DNA of 64,000 bases from an uncultured Clostridia bacterium (GCA_934454585.1 CAKSFP010000013.1:1-64000), one strand, 5' to 3'. Shown: positions 7,898 through 17,466, counted from the stretch's first letter. Notes: generated from the letters alone by a model not told the origin. Numbers and translations are program-made.

Positions 7898-9185
7898 ATT
7901 TTTTTACCTCGCCGGAGAGGAACGACAGGTCTGTTCCCCAAAAATCAGTGTTCGCAAGAATTTCATCAACACTTTTTTCTTTCATAAATTCCATCACATC
8001 CGCAGAATCATTCGGCGTTCCTTTTTTGTAAAACTCAATGAGCTTTGCAAGTGAGAACACAAGGTGCTCCGGCGGCACGCCCTTTCTCTTTTTGTATTCA
8101 AGCAGAGAGGGAAGCACGCGCACTTTGAACTTGCTCACGGAGTTGAGCGATATGGACGCACACAGATGCCTGATGTAGGGATTGTTGAATCTCTCGAACA
8201 CATCGTTTGCGTAGTCTGTCAGCTCTTTTTCGGGCAAGTCGAGAGTGGGAATGATCTCGTCGAACACACATTTATTAAGAAAGTCGTGCATTTTCTCATT
8301 CTCCATGCACTCTTTCACCGTCTCTATCCCCTCAAGCATAGCATAGGGGATCATCGAGGTGTGCGCACCGTTGAGTATGCGGACTTTTCTCGTCCTGTAC
8401 ATATCGAGATTGTCTGTCACTATGATATTAAGTCCCGTCTTGTCAAGCGGAATTGTATTGAGGATCTCTTTCGGCCCCTCTATGACCCAAAGGTGAAACA
8501 GCTCGCTCGTGTTCACCATGTTGTCCTCATAGCCGAGGTCAATTTTTTCGTCCCTCGGATATCCGGTTACTATTCTGTCAACAAGGGTGTTGCAGAATGT
8601 GTTCTCCGTCTCAATCCACTTTTTGAAATCATCGCCGAGGTTCCAGTCATCGGCGTACTTGAGGATAATCGACTTGAGCGTCGCACCGTTTTTATCTATC
8701 AGCTCGCACGGCAGAAAGACAAATCCGCCAAGTCCGAGTGTGAATCTTTTATTGAGCAGCGCGGTGAGCTTTCCGGGAAAAGACTTTTGCGGCCTGTCGC
8801 CGAGTTTATCCGACGGGTCATAGGCAATGCCCGACTCGGTGGTGTTTGACACAACCACCTTAAAATCCGGGTTCTGTGCAAGTGCAAGGTAAGCATCGTA
8901 GTCATCGTATGGTTTTACCGTTCTTGAGATGACATTGATTATCTTTTTGTCCACTGTCGGCACACCGTCTCTCAATCCCCGCATCACATGGGTGTAGACG
9001 CAGCCCTGCTTTTCGAGCATATCGCACATACCTTTTTCTATGGGCTGAACCACTACCGCATTGCCGTCAAATCCGGTCTTTTCGTCCGTTATTTGCAGAA
9101 TCCAATCCACAAATCCGCGCAGGAATCCGCCCTCGCCGAACTGAATGACCTTTTCGGGTCTGGATACTTTCGCTAATTTATTCAT
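7884..9185 (-). CDS. uxaB: Tagaturonate reductase (altronate oxidoreductase)
   Basis: A 433-residue member of the mannitol dehydrogenase-type polyol dehydrogenases that reduces tagaturonate to altronate with NADH. The N-terminal nucleotide-binding strand is VIQFGEGGFLRGFVDW; VSNTTESGIAY, the CELIDKNG stretch and the conserved LNGAHTSM block follow. A GTG at 9200 is in frame, but the AGGAG that would serve as its ribosome site lies inside that extension and precedes the ATG at 9185, so I use 9185. It sits 25 bp downstream of the GH4 gene in the same operon. Confidence 0.93.
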   Translation of the reverse strand: MNKLAKVSRPEKVIQFGEGGFLRGFVDWILQITDEKTGFDGNAVVVQPIEKGMCDMLEKQGCVYTHVMRGLRDGVPTVDKKIINVISRTVKPYDDYDAYLALAQNPDFKVVVSNTTESGIAYDPSDKLGDRPQKSFPGKLTALLNKRFTLGLGGFVFLPCELIDKNGATLKSIILKYADDWNLGDDFKKWIETENTFCNTLVDRIVTGYPRDEKIDLGYEDNMVNTSELFHLWVIEGPKEILNTIPLDKTGLNIIVTDNLDMYRTRKVRILNGAHTSMIPYAMLEGIETVKECMENEKMHDFLNKCVFDEIIPTLDLPEKELTDYANDVFERFNNPYIRHLCASISLNSVSKFKVRVLPSLLEYKKRKGVPPEHLVFSLAKLIEFYKKGTPNDSADVMEFMKEKSVDEILANTDFWGTDLSFLSGEVKKYADK

Positions 9186-9210
9186 TATATATTCCTCCAC
9201 CGATTAATAA

Positions 9211-10608
9211 TTAAAGCGTGGTCAAATCATATGATCCGAGGTATGCTTTGGTGTTCATGACCATCTCTTTGAACAGTTTCTTTGCGTCCCCATATGTGCA
9301 GGTGACGAGCGGATCATTTGCAAAAGCCGAGAATATAGCTCCGAGGTCACGCTTTGCAATGGCGTCGGACAGCATCTCCTGCTCACCGCAGATGCGCGAA
9401 ACAAGCGGATATATGCTTTGCGGAATCGCCCCCGCCATAACGGGTTTGAGGCTGTTTGAACGGAACACCGCATTTGTTTCGACAACCGCACCGAGCGGCA
9501 GATTTGGTATCTGACCGACATTTGGTATGTTTACATTGGTCACAAGATCGGCAAGTCCGAGCAACGCTCTTATCTGATTTACCCCTTCTTCGCCCGTTCC
9601 GTTGATTTTTACTTTTTCTTTGCCGCTGCGCAGATCCTCGCTCCTCTGCAAGCGGTTTTTAAGATCATCCTTTCTCCATGCAACGGTTGTAAGACCGAAT
9701 CCCCAGCCGTGAACGGTATCGGGATCTGCCAGGTACCACTTGCCCTCGCAAAATTCCGCAAGGTGTCTGTCGCCTGCCGCCGCTATGTAGCCGTATCTCT
9801 TGAACAGATCTATCTTGACCTTGTCGTGGCACACAAAAGAATTGTTCATCCAGTTTTTATCCACATTTTCGTTTGTAAAACTGTCGTGCATTTCGGCATA
9901 CTTTTCATACACGGGGAAAAGATCCATGTTCTTGTATGTTGCCTCGGTGATCCAGGTAAAGTGGTTGACCGCTACGGGATTAACCTTTATCTCGTGGCGC
10001 TCTGCATCCTTTATACCGAGCACCTTGTCAAGCGCATCCGCAATGACCTTTTGTGTGCCGAAAACTTCGTGACAGCAGCCGAAAGCCTTGATCTGAGGAA
10101 ATACGCGATAGAGAGTCTTTACGCAGAGCGTCATCGGGTTGGTGTAGTTGATTACCCAAGCGTCCGGGCAATAGTTCTTTATGTTCTCGGCGATTTCTTC
10201 ATACATGGGTATGGTGCGCATTGCCCTCACGATTCCTCCCGGGCCGGATGTATCGCCGACAGACTGATAAATGCCGTATTTCTCCGGTGCGTGCACATCG
10301 GACTCCATTTCGTCAAATGTACCGGGCAGTATGGATATGATGACAAAATCCGCTCCCGTGAGCGCGTCTTTTGCCGTCTCCACAGCCTTGTAGTTCCAAA
10401 CAGACTTTGCGTTTTCGCAATCCTTATACATATTTCCGATTATCTCGTTGTGCTGCGCCGCCTCAAAGTCGATGTCATAGAGATATACATCTCCCGATAT
10501 ATCGTCACAGCTTGCCAGATCACTCATAAGACCCCATGCCCAGCCGCGCGAACCGCCGCCTATGTAGGCAATTTTTATATTTTCTGCTTTGCCGTTATTG
10601 TAATTCAT
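9211..10608 (-). CDS. GH4 alpha-galacturonidase (LplD type, CHEV motif)
   Basis: A 465-residue NAD- and metal-dependent family GH4 glycosidase. The N-terminal Rossmann motif IAYIGGGSRGW, the DTSGPGGIVRA region and the NYTNPMTL motif mark the family. The metal-site motif reads GCCHEVFGT: the CHEV form is the one described for LplD-type alpha-galacturonidases, not the CHxx variants of alpha-glucosidases and alpha-galactosidases. It would release galacturonate from pectic oligosaccharides in the cytoplasm and feed the reductase, dehydratase and isomerase genes downstream. It is the first gene of the operon and diverges from the AraC gene at 10768. Alpha-glucuronidase activity is an alternative. 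Confidence 0.87.
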   Translation of the reverse strand: MNYNNGKAENIKIAYIGGGSRGWAWGLMSDLASCDDISGDVYLYDIDFEAAQHNEIIGNMYKDCENAKSVWNYKAVETAKDALTGADFVIISILPGTFDEMESDVHAPEKYGIYQSVGDTSGPGGIVRAMRTIPMYEEIAENIKNYCPDAWVINYTNPMTLCVKTLYRVFPQIKAFGCCHEVFGTQKVIADALDKVLGIKDAERHEIKVNPVAVNHFTWITEATYKNMDLFPVYEKYAEMHDSFTNENVDKNWMNNSFVCHDKVKIDLFKRYGYIAAAGDRHLAEFCEGKWYLADPDTVHGWGFGLTTVAWRKDDLKNRLQRSEDLRSGKEKVKINGTGEEGVNQIRALLGLADLVTNVNIPNVGQIPNLPLGAVVETNAVFRSNSLKPVMAGAIPQSIYPLVSRICGEQEMLSDAIAKRDLGAIFSAFANDPLVTCTYGDAKKLFKEMVMNTKAYLGSYDLTTL

Positions 10609-10767
10609 AGCTTTTTCCTCCGCTATATATAATTTTAATTCCAGCTGTATTATACATCTAATTCGTCGTGTTTTCTATAAAATTATTGGGCAAAGAGATA
10701 AAAATAACGAAATTTTTGTTGCATTTTTTTGCAGTATATGATATATTAAAAAAGAGGTGAGCAAGCA
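10609..10767. promoter_or_regulatory. Divergent control region of the uronate operon and araC-type regulator
   Basis: A 159-bp AT-rich gap between divergent genes. On the minus strand a TATAAT lies at 10648-10653 upstream of the GH4 gene. On the plus strand TTGCAT, 17 bp and TATATT precede the AraC-type gene. Both starts have clear Shine-Dalgarno sites. The position suggests the regulator controls this operon, but I could not define an operator. Confidence 0.5.
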
Positions 10768-11592
10768 ATGGCATATTACATTGACGAAGGGATAGTGATC
10801 TTTGACCGAGTATCGCGAAAAAACCCCGTGAGCATGCCGGAGGAGCACTATCACAACAAACACGAGCTATACTTTCTTGAACAGGGTAAAACAAAATACT
10901 TCATCGGCAGTGAGATTTTTTTACTGAAACCGGGTGACATGGTTTTTGTGCCGAAAGGAACATTTCACAAAACCGACAACCGTAATGACGACTATGTTGA
11001 AAGGGTGCTGCTGATGATTGATGATGAAATATCTGCGCACTGCCAAAGATACATTGACGAACTGACAGAATCAAAACTGGTAAGATTTCCGTCGGACCAG
11101 GTATATAAGGTACGCGAGATTCTGCACAGAATGGAGCACGAGGAAAAGCGAAAATATGACGGATATCTTCAGATGCAAAAACTCTGTCTGGAGGAACTGC
11201 TCATAACCATATCGCGCATACGGCTGAGCGGCGCCGTGACGGAATTCAGCGAATCGTACAGAATAATTCAGGATGCTGCAGGATACATAAGCTCCAACCC
11301 AAGTGCCGACCTGAGCCTGAATGCGCTCTCGCGAAAGTTTGCCATGAGCCCGAGTCATTTTTCAAAACAATTCAAAAAGGTGACCGGGGTCGGCATGAAC
11401 GAATATGTAAACTTAATGCGGATTGCCGCTGCGGAAAAACTTCTGACCGACACAAACAAGCCCATTACCGATGTTGCCTTGGAGTGCGGATTTAACGACA
11501 GCAACTATTTTGCGGCGGTTTTCAAAAAAGCCAAAGGCATCACGCCGAAAAAATTTTCGCTGCAATATAAAAATCAGCTTGATTTTTTATAA
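10768..11592 (+). CDS. AraC family transcriptional regulator
   Basis: A 274-residue regulator with an N-terminal cupin sensor (EEHYHNKHELYFLEQGKTKY, FVPKGTFHKTDNR) and a C-terminal double helix-turn-helix (LNALSRKFAMSPSHFSKQFK, ITDVALECGFNDSNYFAAVF, GITPKKF). It starts after AAGAGGTGAG. It diverges from the GH4-uxaBAC operon and is followed 48 bp later by a polysaccharide deacetylase, so it most likely responds to a uronate or pectin-derived oligosaccharide. The ligand is inference. Confidence 0.9.
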   Translation: MAYYIDEGIVIFDRVSRKNPVSMPEEHYHNKHELYFLEQGKTKYFIGSEIFLLKPGDMVFVPKGTFHKTDNRNDDYVERVLLMIDDEISAHCQRYIDELTESKLVRFPSDQVYKVREILHRMEHEEKRKYDGYLQMQKLCLEELLITISRIRLSGAVTEFSESYRIIQDAAGYISSNPSADLSLNALSRKFAMSPSHFSKQFKKVTGVGMNEYVNLMRIAAAEKLLTDTNKPITDVALECGFNDSNYFAAVFKKAKGITPKKFSLQYKNQLDFL

Positions 11593-11640
11593 AAAAGTGG
11601 TATACTTAACACATAAATTAATTGTTAGGAGCGATTAACA

Positions 11641-12471
11641 ATGGCAATATACATGAGATTTCCGCAAGGAAAACCAAAAACGCTGACCTTCAGCTATGAC
11701 GACGGTGTGGACCAGGACAAAAGACTTATCAAGATACTGGACAGCCACAAGATGAAAGGCACATTCAACCTCAACAGCGGTGCATTCGCCCCCGAAGGTA
11801 CTGTGTATCCCGAGGGCACAACTCACAGACGGATGACAAAATCAGAATGTGAAAAGCTCTATGTCAACCACGAAGTGGCGCTGCACGGACTCACTCACCC
11901 GTGGCTCGAGCAGATCACCCCCGCTCAGTGTACCTACGAAGTGCTTACAGACAGGATTAATCTTGAGAGGATGACGGGAAAGATCACACGCGGAATGGCA
12001 TATCCGTTCGGTACATACAGCGACAGCGTAGTGGAGACTCTCAAGGCGTGCGGCATAGTATATTCGCGCACAGTAATATCGAGCGAAAAATTTGACATGC
12101 CCACCGACTGGCTCAGGCTCGCCGCAACCTGTCACCACAACAGCCCGCGCCTTATGGAGCTGGCAAAACAGTTTGCGGAGAGGGACACATCGCAGGGCAC
12201 GCCGATGATGTTCTATCTGTGGGGTCACGCATATGAATTTGATGCAAACAACAACTGGAATGTGATTGAAGAATTTACCGATTACATGGCAGACCGCGAC
12301 GACATCTGGTATGCGACAAACATTGAAATCTACGATTATACAAAGGCATTTGAACAGTTGATCTTCGACATTGACGAGACCATGTGCACCAACCCGACGG
12401 CGAGTGAAATATGGTTTATGAAAGGCGGCAAAGTATATTCGGTTAAGGGCGGAGAGACAATCAGAATATAA
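11641..12471 (+). CDS. Polysaccharide deacetylase (NodB-like, CE4)
   Basis: A 276-residue NodB-homology protein. The catalytic and metal motifs are visible: TFSYDDG (residues 18-24, catalytic Asp pair) and the zinc-binding HGLTHP motif near residue 82. There is no signal peptide or membrane anchor, so it would act in the cytoplasm on small acetylated sugars rather than on the cell wall. The last ~50 residues form a small beta domain. AGGAG lies upstream. The location next to the pectin regulator suggests removal of acetyl groups from imported oligosaccharides; the substrate is not shown by the sequence. Confidence 0.85.
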   Translation: MAIYMRFPQGKPKTLTFSYDDGVDQDKRLIKILDSHKMKGTFNLNSGAFAPEGTVYPEGTTHRRMTKSECEKLYVNHEVALHGLTHPWLEQITPAQCTYEVLTDRINLERMTGKITRGMAYPFGTYSDSVVETLKACGIVYSRTVISSEKFDMPTDWLRLAATCHHNSPRLMELAKQFAERDTSQGTPMMFYLWGHAYEFDANNNWNVIEEFTDYMADRDDIWYATNIEIYDYTKAFEQLIFDIDETMCTNPTASEIWFMKGGKVYSVKGGETIRI

Positions 12472-12607
12472 TGAATTGTGCTGAGCGCACACCAATTGGC
12501 TTAATCGAATTACGCCTGACGGTAGGGAACGACCTATGTGTCGTTCCGCAAAGAAAATTATTTTATTATTTTTAATAAAAATAATTTTGGAATATCGTTC
12601 CGCAAAG

Positions 12608-12705
12608 ACAGTGCACCGTCTCGGGTGTGTGTATTATATTTTGAAAACACACGCACTACTGCTATCGGTTTTCAAAATATAATACACACACCCTCGCCTT
12701 TGAGA
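12608..12705. repeat. Inverted-repeat element with perfect 25-bp arms
   Basis: Arms 12624-12648 and 12668-12692 are perfect reverse complements around a 19-nt loop. They sit between ACAGTGCACCGTCTCG and CTCGCCTTTGAGA. These borders are the reverse complement of those around the 190-bp elements at 25220 and 59710, although the core is different. Confidence 0.85.
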
Positions 12706-12747
12706 CAGATTCTTTTATTTTGATGAATCTTGCATCGCCCCATACCG

Positions 12748-12836
12748 GTTATTTGTAATTTTGTTCGTATGGCGTGGCGACATTTGCAATTTGATAAACA
12801 TCTTTGCCGCGGAACGACACACAGGTCGTTCCCTAC
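12748..12836 (-). repeat. Reversed copy of RAYT-flanking dispersed repeat
   Basis: Read on the minus strand this matches about 1463-1548: GGAACGACCTGTGTGTCGTT, CCGCGGCAAAGATGTTTATC, then ATTGCAAATGTC and a CATAC-rich end. It is an older, diverged copy. Confidence 0.8.
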
Positions 12837-12944
12837 GGATAAGTGTTAATTTTTGTGAAAATACGAAAAGTCAATTTAATAGGGCGACAACGATTCCCTT
12901 TATAGCAAGAGAGTAATTGTCGCCCCGTTTTGTTATGTACCTTA

Positions 12945-13697
12945 TCAATAAAGCGCAATTGTCGGCAGCTTGGACGCTATCGCCCTTGCCATGCGCATAT
13001 TGCCCGCCTGATTCGGATGCAGACGATCCGTCTCGGAATTCAAAAAATACCCGGCGCTCTCGTCATAAAGCGGAAAAAGTCCGCTTATGCGGTGCAGGTC
13101 AATCAACTCTGTTGACCAGATTGAAGATGCCTCACGCACAACACCGACATAATCGCCTATGAACAGGCCTATGCTGTTTGAATACAGCTCGCTGTATTGA
13201 ATATTTGTCGGTCCGAATGTTGCAAAAGCGCGGTGGATAGGCGTCATGAGAACAATCTGCTTTGTGGCATAGCGATGCCTTATGTACGACATAACTGTGT
13301 TTATGCTGCCGCGAAAAGTGTTTTTGTCAAAGCTGAACTCACGCTTTGTTCTTCTCTCCTCAATCTTCGGAGTGCCGTCCTCGCCGCGCTGAGCGGCAAC
13401 GATCTCCACCGACTCGTCAAACCAGTTGCCGAGCGGCATTGCACCGTAATAATTGTTTGTGCCGGCAAGGATGAATATCGCGTCAACATCGTCTCCGTGG
13501 TCTGCGTACATTTTCTCCGCCTGTTTGAGCAAATCGAGAAAGCTTGCTCCGTTCACTCCGTAGCCGCACGCCTCAAACCCGAACTCCGCTCCGAGGAGAT
13601 CAAAATATCTCTCCCCCACCTTCAGTCCTCCGACTCCCTCGGTTATGGAATCTCCGAGGAAACATACTCTCTTGCCGCTCCAATTTGTTTCTATCAT
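12945..13697 (-). CDS. SGNH/GDSL family hydrolase (probable carbohydrate esterase)
   Basis: A 250-residue SGNH hydrolase. Block I is FLGDSITEG with the nucleophile Ser, block III is LAGTNNYYG, and the C-terminal catalytic pair is in DRLHPN. There is no signal peptide. The upstream ATG at 13748 has no ribosome site, whereas GGAGG lies seven bases before the ATG at 13697. The family includes acetyl-xylan, rhamnogalacturonan acetyl and other esterases; the nearby pectin genes make an acetylesterase plausible. Confidence 0.82.
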   Translation of the reverse strand: MIETNWSGKRVCFLGDSITEGVGGLKVGERYFDLLGAEFGFEACGYGVNGASFLDLLKQAEKMYADHGDDVDAIFILAGTNNYYGAMPLGNWFDESVEIVAAQRGEDGTPKIEERRTKREFSFDKNTFRGSINTVMSYIRHRYATKQIVLMTPIHRAFATFGPTNIQYSELYSNSIGLFIGDYVGVVREASSIWSTELIDLHRISGLFPLYDESAGYFLNSETDRLHPNQAGNMRMARAIASKLPTIALY

Positions 13698-13801
13698 AAA
13701 AAATCTGCCTCCGTGTAAGTAATATTGTTTTCCATGTAATTTTACCACGGTTTACAGTCAAAATCAATACGCAATTCGCCTATTAAATATACAATTATCT
13801 T

Positions 13802-14116
13802 TCAGTTTGCTTTGACAAGGCGGTCTATGAACCCGAGTATCATGAGTACATCGCCGTCGTCAAGCTTTTTGAGTCCATCAACAGCCTTGGATATAAGCTC
13901 GGGATACTTGGCTCCGTCATCAAAAAATTCCTTGGGCGTTATTCCAAAATACTCGCATATCGCAAGGAACTCCGACATCGGCGGCAACGATTTTCCCGAT
14001 GAGATATTGTTTATGTAGCCGCGGCTGTGACCGAGTGCATAACTCATCTTATACTCCGAGACTCCCTTGCTCATTCTGAGCTGCGTTATACGGTTTCTTA
14101 CAAATTGCTCGTACAT
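13802..14116 (-). CDS. XRE family helix-turn-helix regulator
   Basis: A 104-residue protein with an N-terminal Cro/C1-type helix-turn-helix (ITQLRMSKGVSEYKMSYALG, HSRGYINNISSGKSLPPMSE) and a short helical C-terminus. I chose the ATG at 14116 because GGGGGG lies 8 bp upstream; a longer frame to 14158 lacks a site. It diverges from lemA. Similar small XRE proteins are common in Clostridia, and its target is unknown. Confidence 0.8.
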   Translation of the reverse strand: MYEQFVRNRITQLRMSKGVSEYKMSYALGHSRGYINNISSGKSLPPMSEFLAICEYFGITPKEFFDDGAKYPELISKAVDGLKKLDDGDVLMILGFIDRLVKAN

Positions 14117-14443
14117 TTCATTAACCCCCCGAAAATATTGTCGGAACAAAACAAACAATCATTTTGCCGCATATTAATATCATATACTACAATGAACAAA
14201 TAATATACTTGATAAATATGTTAATTTGTTTGTCACGACTAAAATATTATGTTAAAACAGCAATAAAGTAGTAGAATATCATATAACTTTTTTATAAAGG
14301 CATAATTTTGAATTGACTGACAAGGATATATTTAAGAAACAAATCTGCATTTTATTACGATTTTGCGCAAGTTATGACATAAAACTTGAAATGCGCCCGG
14401 AAAGAATATATAATGGACAAAAAGCATATCGGAGGTATTATTT
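14117..14443. promoter_or_regulatory. AT-rich divergent intergenic region (XRE / lemA)
   Basis: No gene is seen in these 327 bp. It contains several TATAAT- and TATACT-like hexamers on both strands and the string ATATCATATA twice (near 14179 and 14278), a possible operator pair. A GGAGG site precedes lemA. Confidence 0.35.
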
Positions 14444-14983
14444 ATGATTATCGCAATAGTAATTGCCGTTGTTTTGGTTCTTTGGTTCATTTCGGCACAG
14501 CGCAAACTCGTGGTGATGGACGAAAACATCAACAACGCACTGAGTCAGATAGGCGTGCAGCTCTCGTCAAGATGGGACGCACTCTCGGCACTTCTCGACC
14601 TGACAAAAGGCTATGCCGAGCACGAATACAGGACCCTGTCCGACACAATTAAAATGCGCTCAACCATCAATTCTTCCAGCACCGCCGCAGATGTGAACAA
14701 ACAGGAGAATATGTTCACCGAGGCAATTGGCAGAATAATGGCTGTTGCGGAGAGTTATCCCGAACTCAAGGCAAACGAAAACTACATCAAAACAATGGAC
14801 AGCGTGAACGAATACGAAAAAACCGTGCGCCGGTCAAGACTTATCTATAACGACAGCGTAACAAAGCTCAACCGTGCAATAAGGATGTTCCCGACCTCAA
14901 TAGCGGCAGGAATCCTTAACATAAAAAGCCGCGACTACCTTGAGGCCGACGACAGGAAGGCTGATATGCCCAACATGAAATAG
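14444..14983 (+). CDS. lemA: LemA family protein
   Basis: A 179-residue LemA family protein. The N-terminus is one membrane helix (IIAIVIAVVLVLWFIS) followed by the long helical bundle typical of the family (NINNALSQIGVQLSSRWDAL; SYPELKANENY; ENEYEKT-like stretch; YNDSVTKLNRAIRMFP). LemA proteins are membrane-anchored with the bundle outside the helix, and their biochemical role is unsettled. The next gene, a DUF2207 protein, starts 9 bp later; lemA and DUF2207/TPM genes are a recurrent pair and probably act together at the membrane. GGAGG precedes the start. Confidence 0.92.
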   Translation: MIIAIVIAVVLVLWFISAQRKLVVMDENINNALSQIGVQLSSRWDALSALLDLTKGYAEHEYRTLSDTIKMRSTINSSSTAADVNKQENMFTEAIGRIMAVAESYPELKANENYIKTMDSVNEYEKTVRRSRLIYNDSVTKLNRAIRMFPTSIAAGILNIKSRDYLEADDRKADMPNMK

Positions 14984-14992
14984 GAGATTAAA

Positions 14993-16666
14993 ATGAAATC
15001 TTTCAAAAAAATTTTTGCATCGCTTTTGCTTGCACTCTCCGTCATTCCCCTGTCTGTTGCGGCAAACAATGTGTCGGACATGGATATATCCGTGACGGTA
15101 AATGATGACGGCAGCGCAGAGATCACCCAGGTTTGGGAGGGCGATTTTGACAGCGGAACCGAAAACTACATACCCATAAACACGGGAGACATAGGTATAT
15201 CGGATCTGCGCGTGTCCGACGAGGACGGAGCTTACAGGATCACAGACAACTGGGACATTGACGCAAGCTTTGACGAAAAAGCGCGCAAATGCGGCATAAA
15301 CTCTACTAACACCGGGGTGGAGCTGTGCTTCGGCATATCGCATTACGGTCACAATGTGTACACAATAACATACAGGGTGACGGATTTTATTAAATCCTAC
15401 ACGGATTACGACGGCACAAACTTCATGTTTGTCAACCCCGATATGTCCACTTTCCCAACGGACGCGCGGATAAACATCACACTGGCAAACGGTCAGCCGT
15501 TTGGTGAGGAGAACGCCGCAATATGGGCATTCGGCTATAACGGCGAGGTGCACTTTTCAAACGGCGCAATAACCGCATACACGAACAGGGCGCTGCACGG
15601 CAGCGAACACATGATTGTGATGTTTCGGCTAAGCAAAGGAATAATCTGCCCGACGGCGAATGAAAACATATCGTTTGACGATGTGAAAGACACCGCCTTT
15701 GAGGGCAGTGACTACGGATACGACAGCTACGACAGCTACGATGACTACGAGGAAGCCGGCTTGCTTGAGACTGTAATCGGCTTTCTTATCTTGGCCGGTG
15801 TGTTTGCACTGTTTATTTGGTTTATTTCACTGTTTGTCAGGCGCGCAAGGGATATAAAGAAATTCTGCGCCGAGGCGCAATACTACCGCGACACGCCAAA
15901 CGGCGGCAACATAGAGATGTCTTACTATCTGTCGCAGAATTTCAGCATCACTTCCGAGGAAAGCCTCATCATAGGCGCGCTTATGCTGTCTATGATAAAC
16001 AAAGGCTGCCTTGAACCGCTCACCGCAGAGAAAATCGGATTCTTCGGCAAGGTTAAGCAGAGCGTTGACCTGAGACTTGTGCATGAGCCCGACACCAACG
16101 CCGAAAGTCGGCTCTATGCGCTGCTGAGGGCTGCTTGCGGAGATGACGGCATACTTCAGGAAAAAGAACTCGAAAACTATTCATACAATCACCCGAAACG
16201 GATAGAGGAGATTATGGACGGTGCAAAAGCGAACGGAGAAATAGCCTTTATAAACAAAGGCGGATTTTCCGGCAGAGCCGGCAACACCATAAAATCACTG
16301 AGCGAGACGGGCAGGAACGAACTTGCACAGGTTGCGGGGCTGAAAAAATATCTTGAGGAGTTTTCTCTGATATCAGAAAGAGAGATTAAAGAGACGATAA
16401 TCTGGCAGGACTATATGGTCTATGCCGCCCTGTTCGGCATTGCCGACAGAGTGATAGAGCAGCTTAGGAACCTCTATCCCGACAGGCTGCCCGAGTTTGA
16501 GAACTACAATCGGAACATCATCATAGCAGCCGGCTACTGCCACAGCATGCACTCGTCCGCACAGCGCGCAATGCAGCAGCAGCGCACCGAAGGCTTGGGC
16601 GGCTCGGCATCGTTCGGCGGCGGAGGCGGATTCTCCGGAGGAGGCAGCGGAGGCGGTTCGCGATGA
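14993..16666 (+). CDS. DUF2207 domain membrane protein
   Basis: A 557-residue protein with a signal peptide (residues 1-23, ending SVAAN), an extracellular beta-rich DUF2207 domain (about 25-245), an acidic Tyr/Asp/Ser linker (DSYDSYDDYEE), one membrane helix (about 258-280) and a cytoplasmic helical domain. The last 20 residues are Gly/Ser rich (GGGGGFSGGGSGGGSR), as usual for this family. It is coupled to lemA in a two-gene operon. The function is unknown; a role in envelope homeostasis is inferred only from partner and topology. Confidence 0.9.
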   Translation: MKSFKKIFASLLLALSVIPLSVAANNVSDMDISVTVNDDGSAEITQVWEGDFDSGTENYIPINTGDIGISDLRVSDEDGAYRITDNWDIDASFDEKARKCGINSTNTGVELCFGISHYGHNVYTITYRVTDFIKSYTDYDGTNFMFVNPDMSTFPTDARINITLANGQPFGEENAAIWAFGYNGEVHFSNGAITAYTNRALHGSEHMIVMFRLSKGIICPTANENISFDDVKDTAFEGSDYGYDSYDSYDDYEEAGLLETVIGFLILAGVFALFIWFISLFVRRARDIKKFCAEAQYYRDTPNGGNIEMSYYLSQNFSITSEESLIIGALMLSMINKGCLEPLTAEKIGFFGKVKQSVDLRLVHEPDTNAESRLYALLRAACGDDGILQEKELENYSYNHPKRIEEIMDGAKANGEIAFINKGGFSGRAGNTIKSLSETGRNELAQVAGLKKYLEEFSLISEREIKETIIWQDYMVYAALFGIADRVIEQLRNLYPDRLPEFENYNRNIIIAAGYCHSMHSSAQRAMQQQRTEGLGGSASFGGGGGFSGGGSGGGSR

Positions 16667-16699
16667 TAAAAGAGCAAAAAATCCCAAAAAATTTAGATG

Positions 16700-16729
16700 T
16701 TGACAAACAAGTGACACTTGATATATAAT
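16700..16729 (+). promoter_or_regulatory. Near-consensus sigma-A promoter for the DivIVA-like gene
   Basis: A perfect TTGACA (16700-16705), an 18-bp spacer and a perfect TATAAT (16724-16729). A small hairpin with arms CAGCCG and CGGCTG lies in the leader at about 16751-16771, followed by GAAAGGA and the ATG at 16790. Confidence 0.85.
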
Positions 16730-16789
16730 TATGATGTACAGATAATTATTCAGCCGCTCCGAATACGGCTGTTGAAAGGAAAATATATT

Positions 16790-17413
16790 ATGGAACTTAC
16801 TGAAGTTAAAAGCGGATTTTTCGGATACAACAAGGCAGATGTTGTGAGATATATAAGTGAGCTTAACGAGCTGCACGCGGCGGAACTCGGCAACAAAAAC
16901 GAAGCTTATGCGGCGCTCAAAGGCAGCACAGACAACGAGATTGCCTCTCTCAGAGAGGAGAGCAAAACAAGTGCGGAGAAGATATCCGCACTTGAAGAAA
17001 AGATTGCAAAACTCACATCCGAGCTTAAATCGAGCATAGACAATTGCAATGCCATTCAAAAAAAATATGACAATCTGTCGGCAGAGACACATGAACTGCG
17101 CACAAAGAGCGACGCCATCTCCACGGCGATAATCAAGGCGGAAAAATGTGCCGGACAGCTCATGGACGATGCAAAGGAGAATGCGGACGACATGATCCGC
17201 TCGGCAAAAGAACAGGTGAGCACGGAAAAGCAGAAACTGCAAAAGGCAAAGGAATGTATAGTGCAGGCGCGCGCAGAGCTCAAGTCAACTCTTTCGGACA
17301 TCGACTCCGCACTTGCCGGCGCTCAGGCAGACCTCGACGCCAAGGCAAGATCCGTAGACGAAGTGTCGGGCGAGAAAAACAGATTTGACATCAACAGATT
17401 CCGCAGAGCGTAA
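16790..17413 (+). CDS. DivIVA/GpsB-like coiled-coil protein
   Basis: A 207-residue protein. The first 25 residues (VKSGFFGYNKADVVRYISEL) resemble the lipid-binding N-terminal motif of DivIVA-family proteins. The rest is nearly all coiled coil, ending in a basic RFDINRFRRA tail. Such proteins mark curved membrane and recruit division or cell-wall factors. It has its own strong promoter and a terminator, so it is monocistronic. The match is limited to the N-terminal motif, so a DivIVA-domain protein of unknown role is the safest call. Confidence 0.72.
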   Translation: MELTEVKSGFFGYNKADVVRYISELNELHAAELGNKNEAYAALKGSTDNEIASLREESKTSAEKISALEEKIAKLTSELKSSIDNCNAIQKKYDNLSAETHELRTKSDAISTAIIKAEKCAGQLMDDAKENADDMIRSAKEQVSTEKQKLQKAKECIVQARAELKSTLSDIDSALAGAQADLDAKARSVDEVSGEKNRFDINRFRRA

Positions 17414-17429
17414 ATATTATGTAAATTTC

Positions 17430-17464
17430 AAAAAAATCAGAGGCGATCAGCCCCTGATTTTTTT
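17430..17464. terminator. Bidirectional terminator between divIVA-like gene and SASP
   Basis: Arms AAATCAGAGGC and GCCCCTGATTT (one mismatch) with A and T tracts on both sides. It lies between the convergent genes ending at 17413 (+) and 17467 (-). Confidence 0.8.
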
Positions 17465-17466
17465 AC

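Larger units (their letters stand above)
12472..12944. repeat. Intergenic repeat mosaic without a gene
   Basis: No gene is supportable here. The stretch holds a fragment of the dispersed GGGAACGACCTATGTGTCGT repeat (12529-12550), an AT-rich hairpin around 12560-12590, a 25-bp perfect inverted-repeat element (12624-12692), a reversed copy of the RAYT-flanking repeat (12748-12836), and a hairpin with arms GGGCGACAA and TTGTCGCCC near 12882-12925 that may terminate the SGNH transcript. Confidence 0.75.
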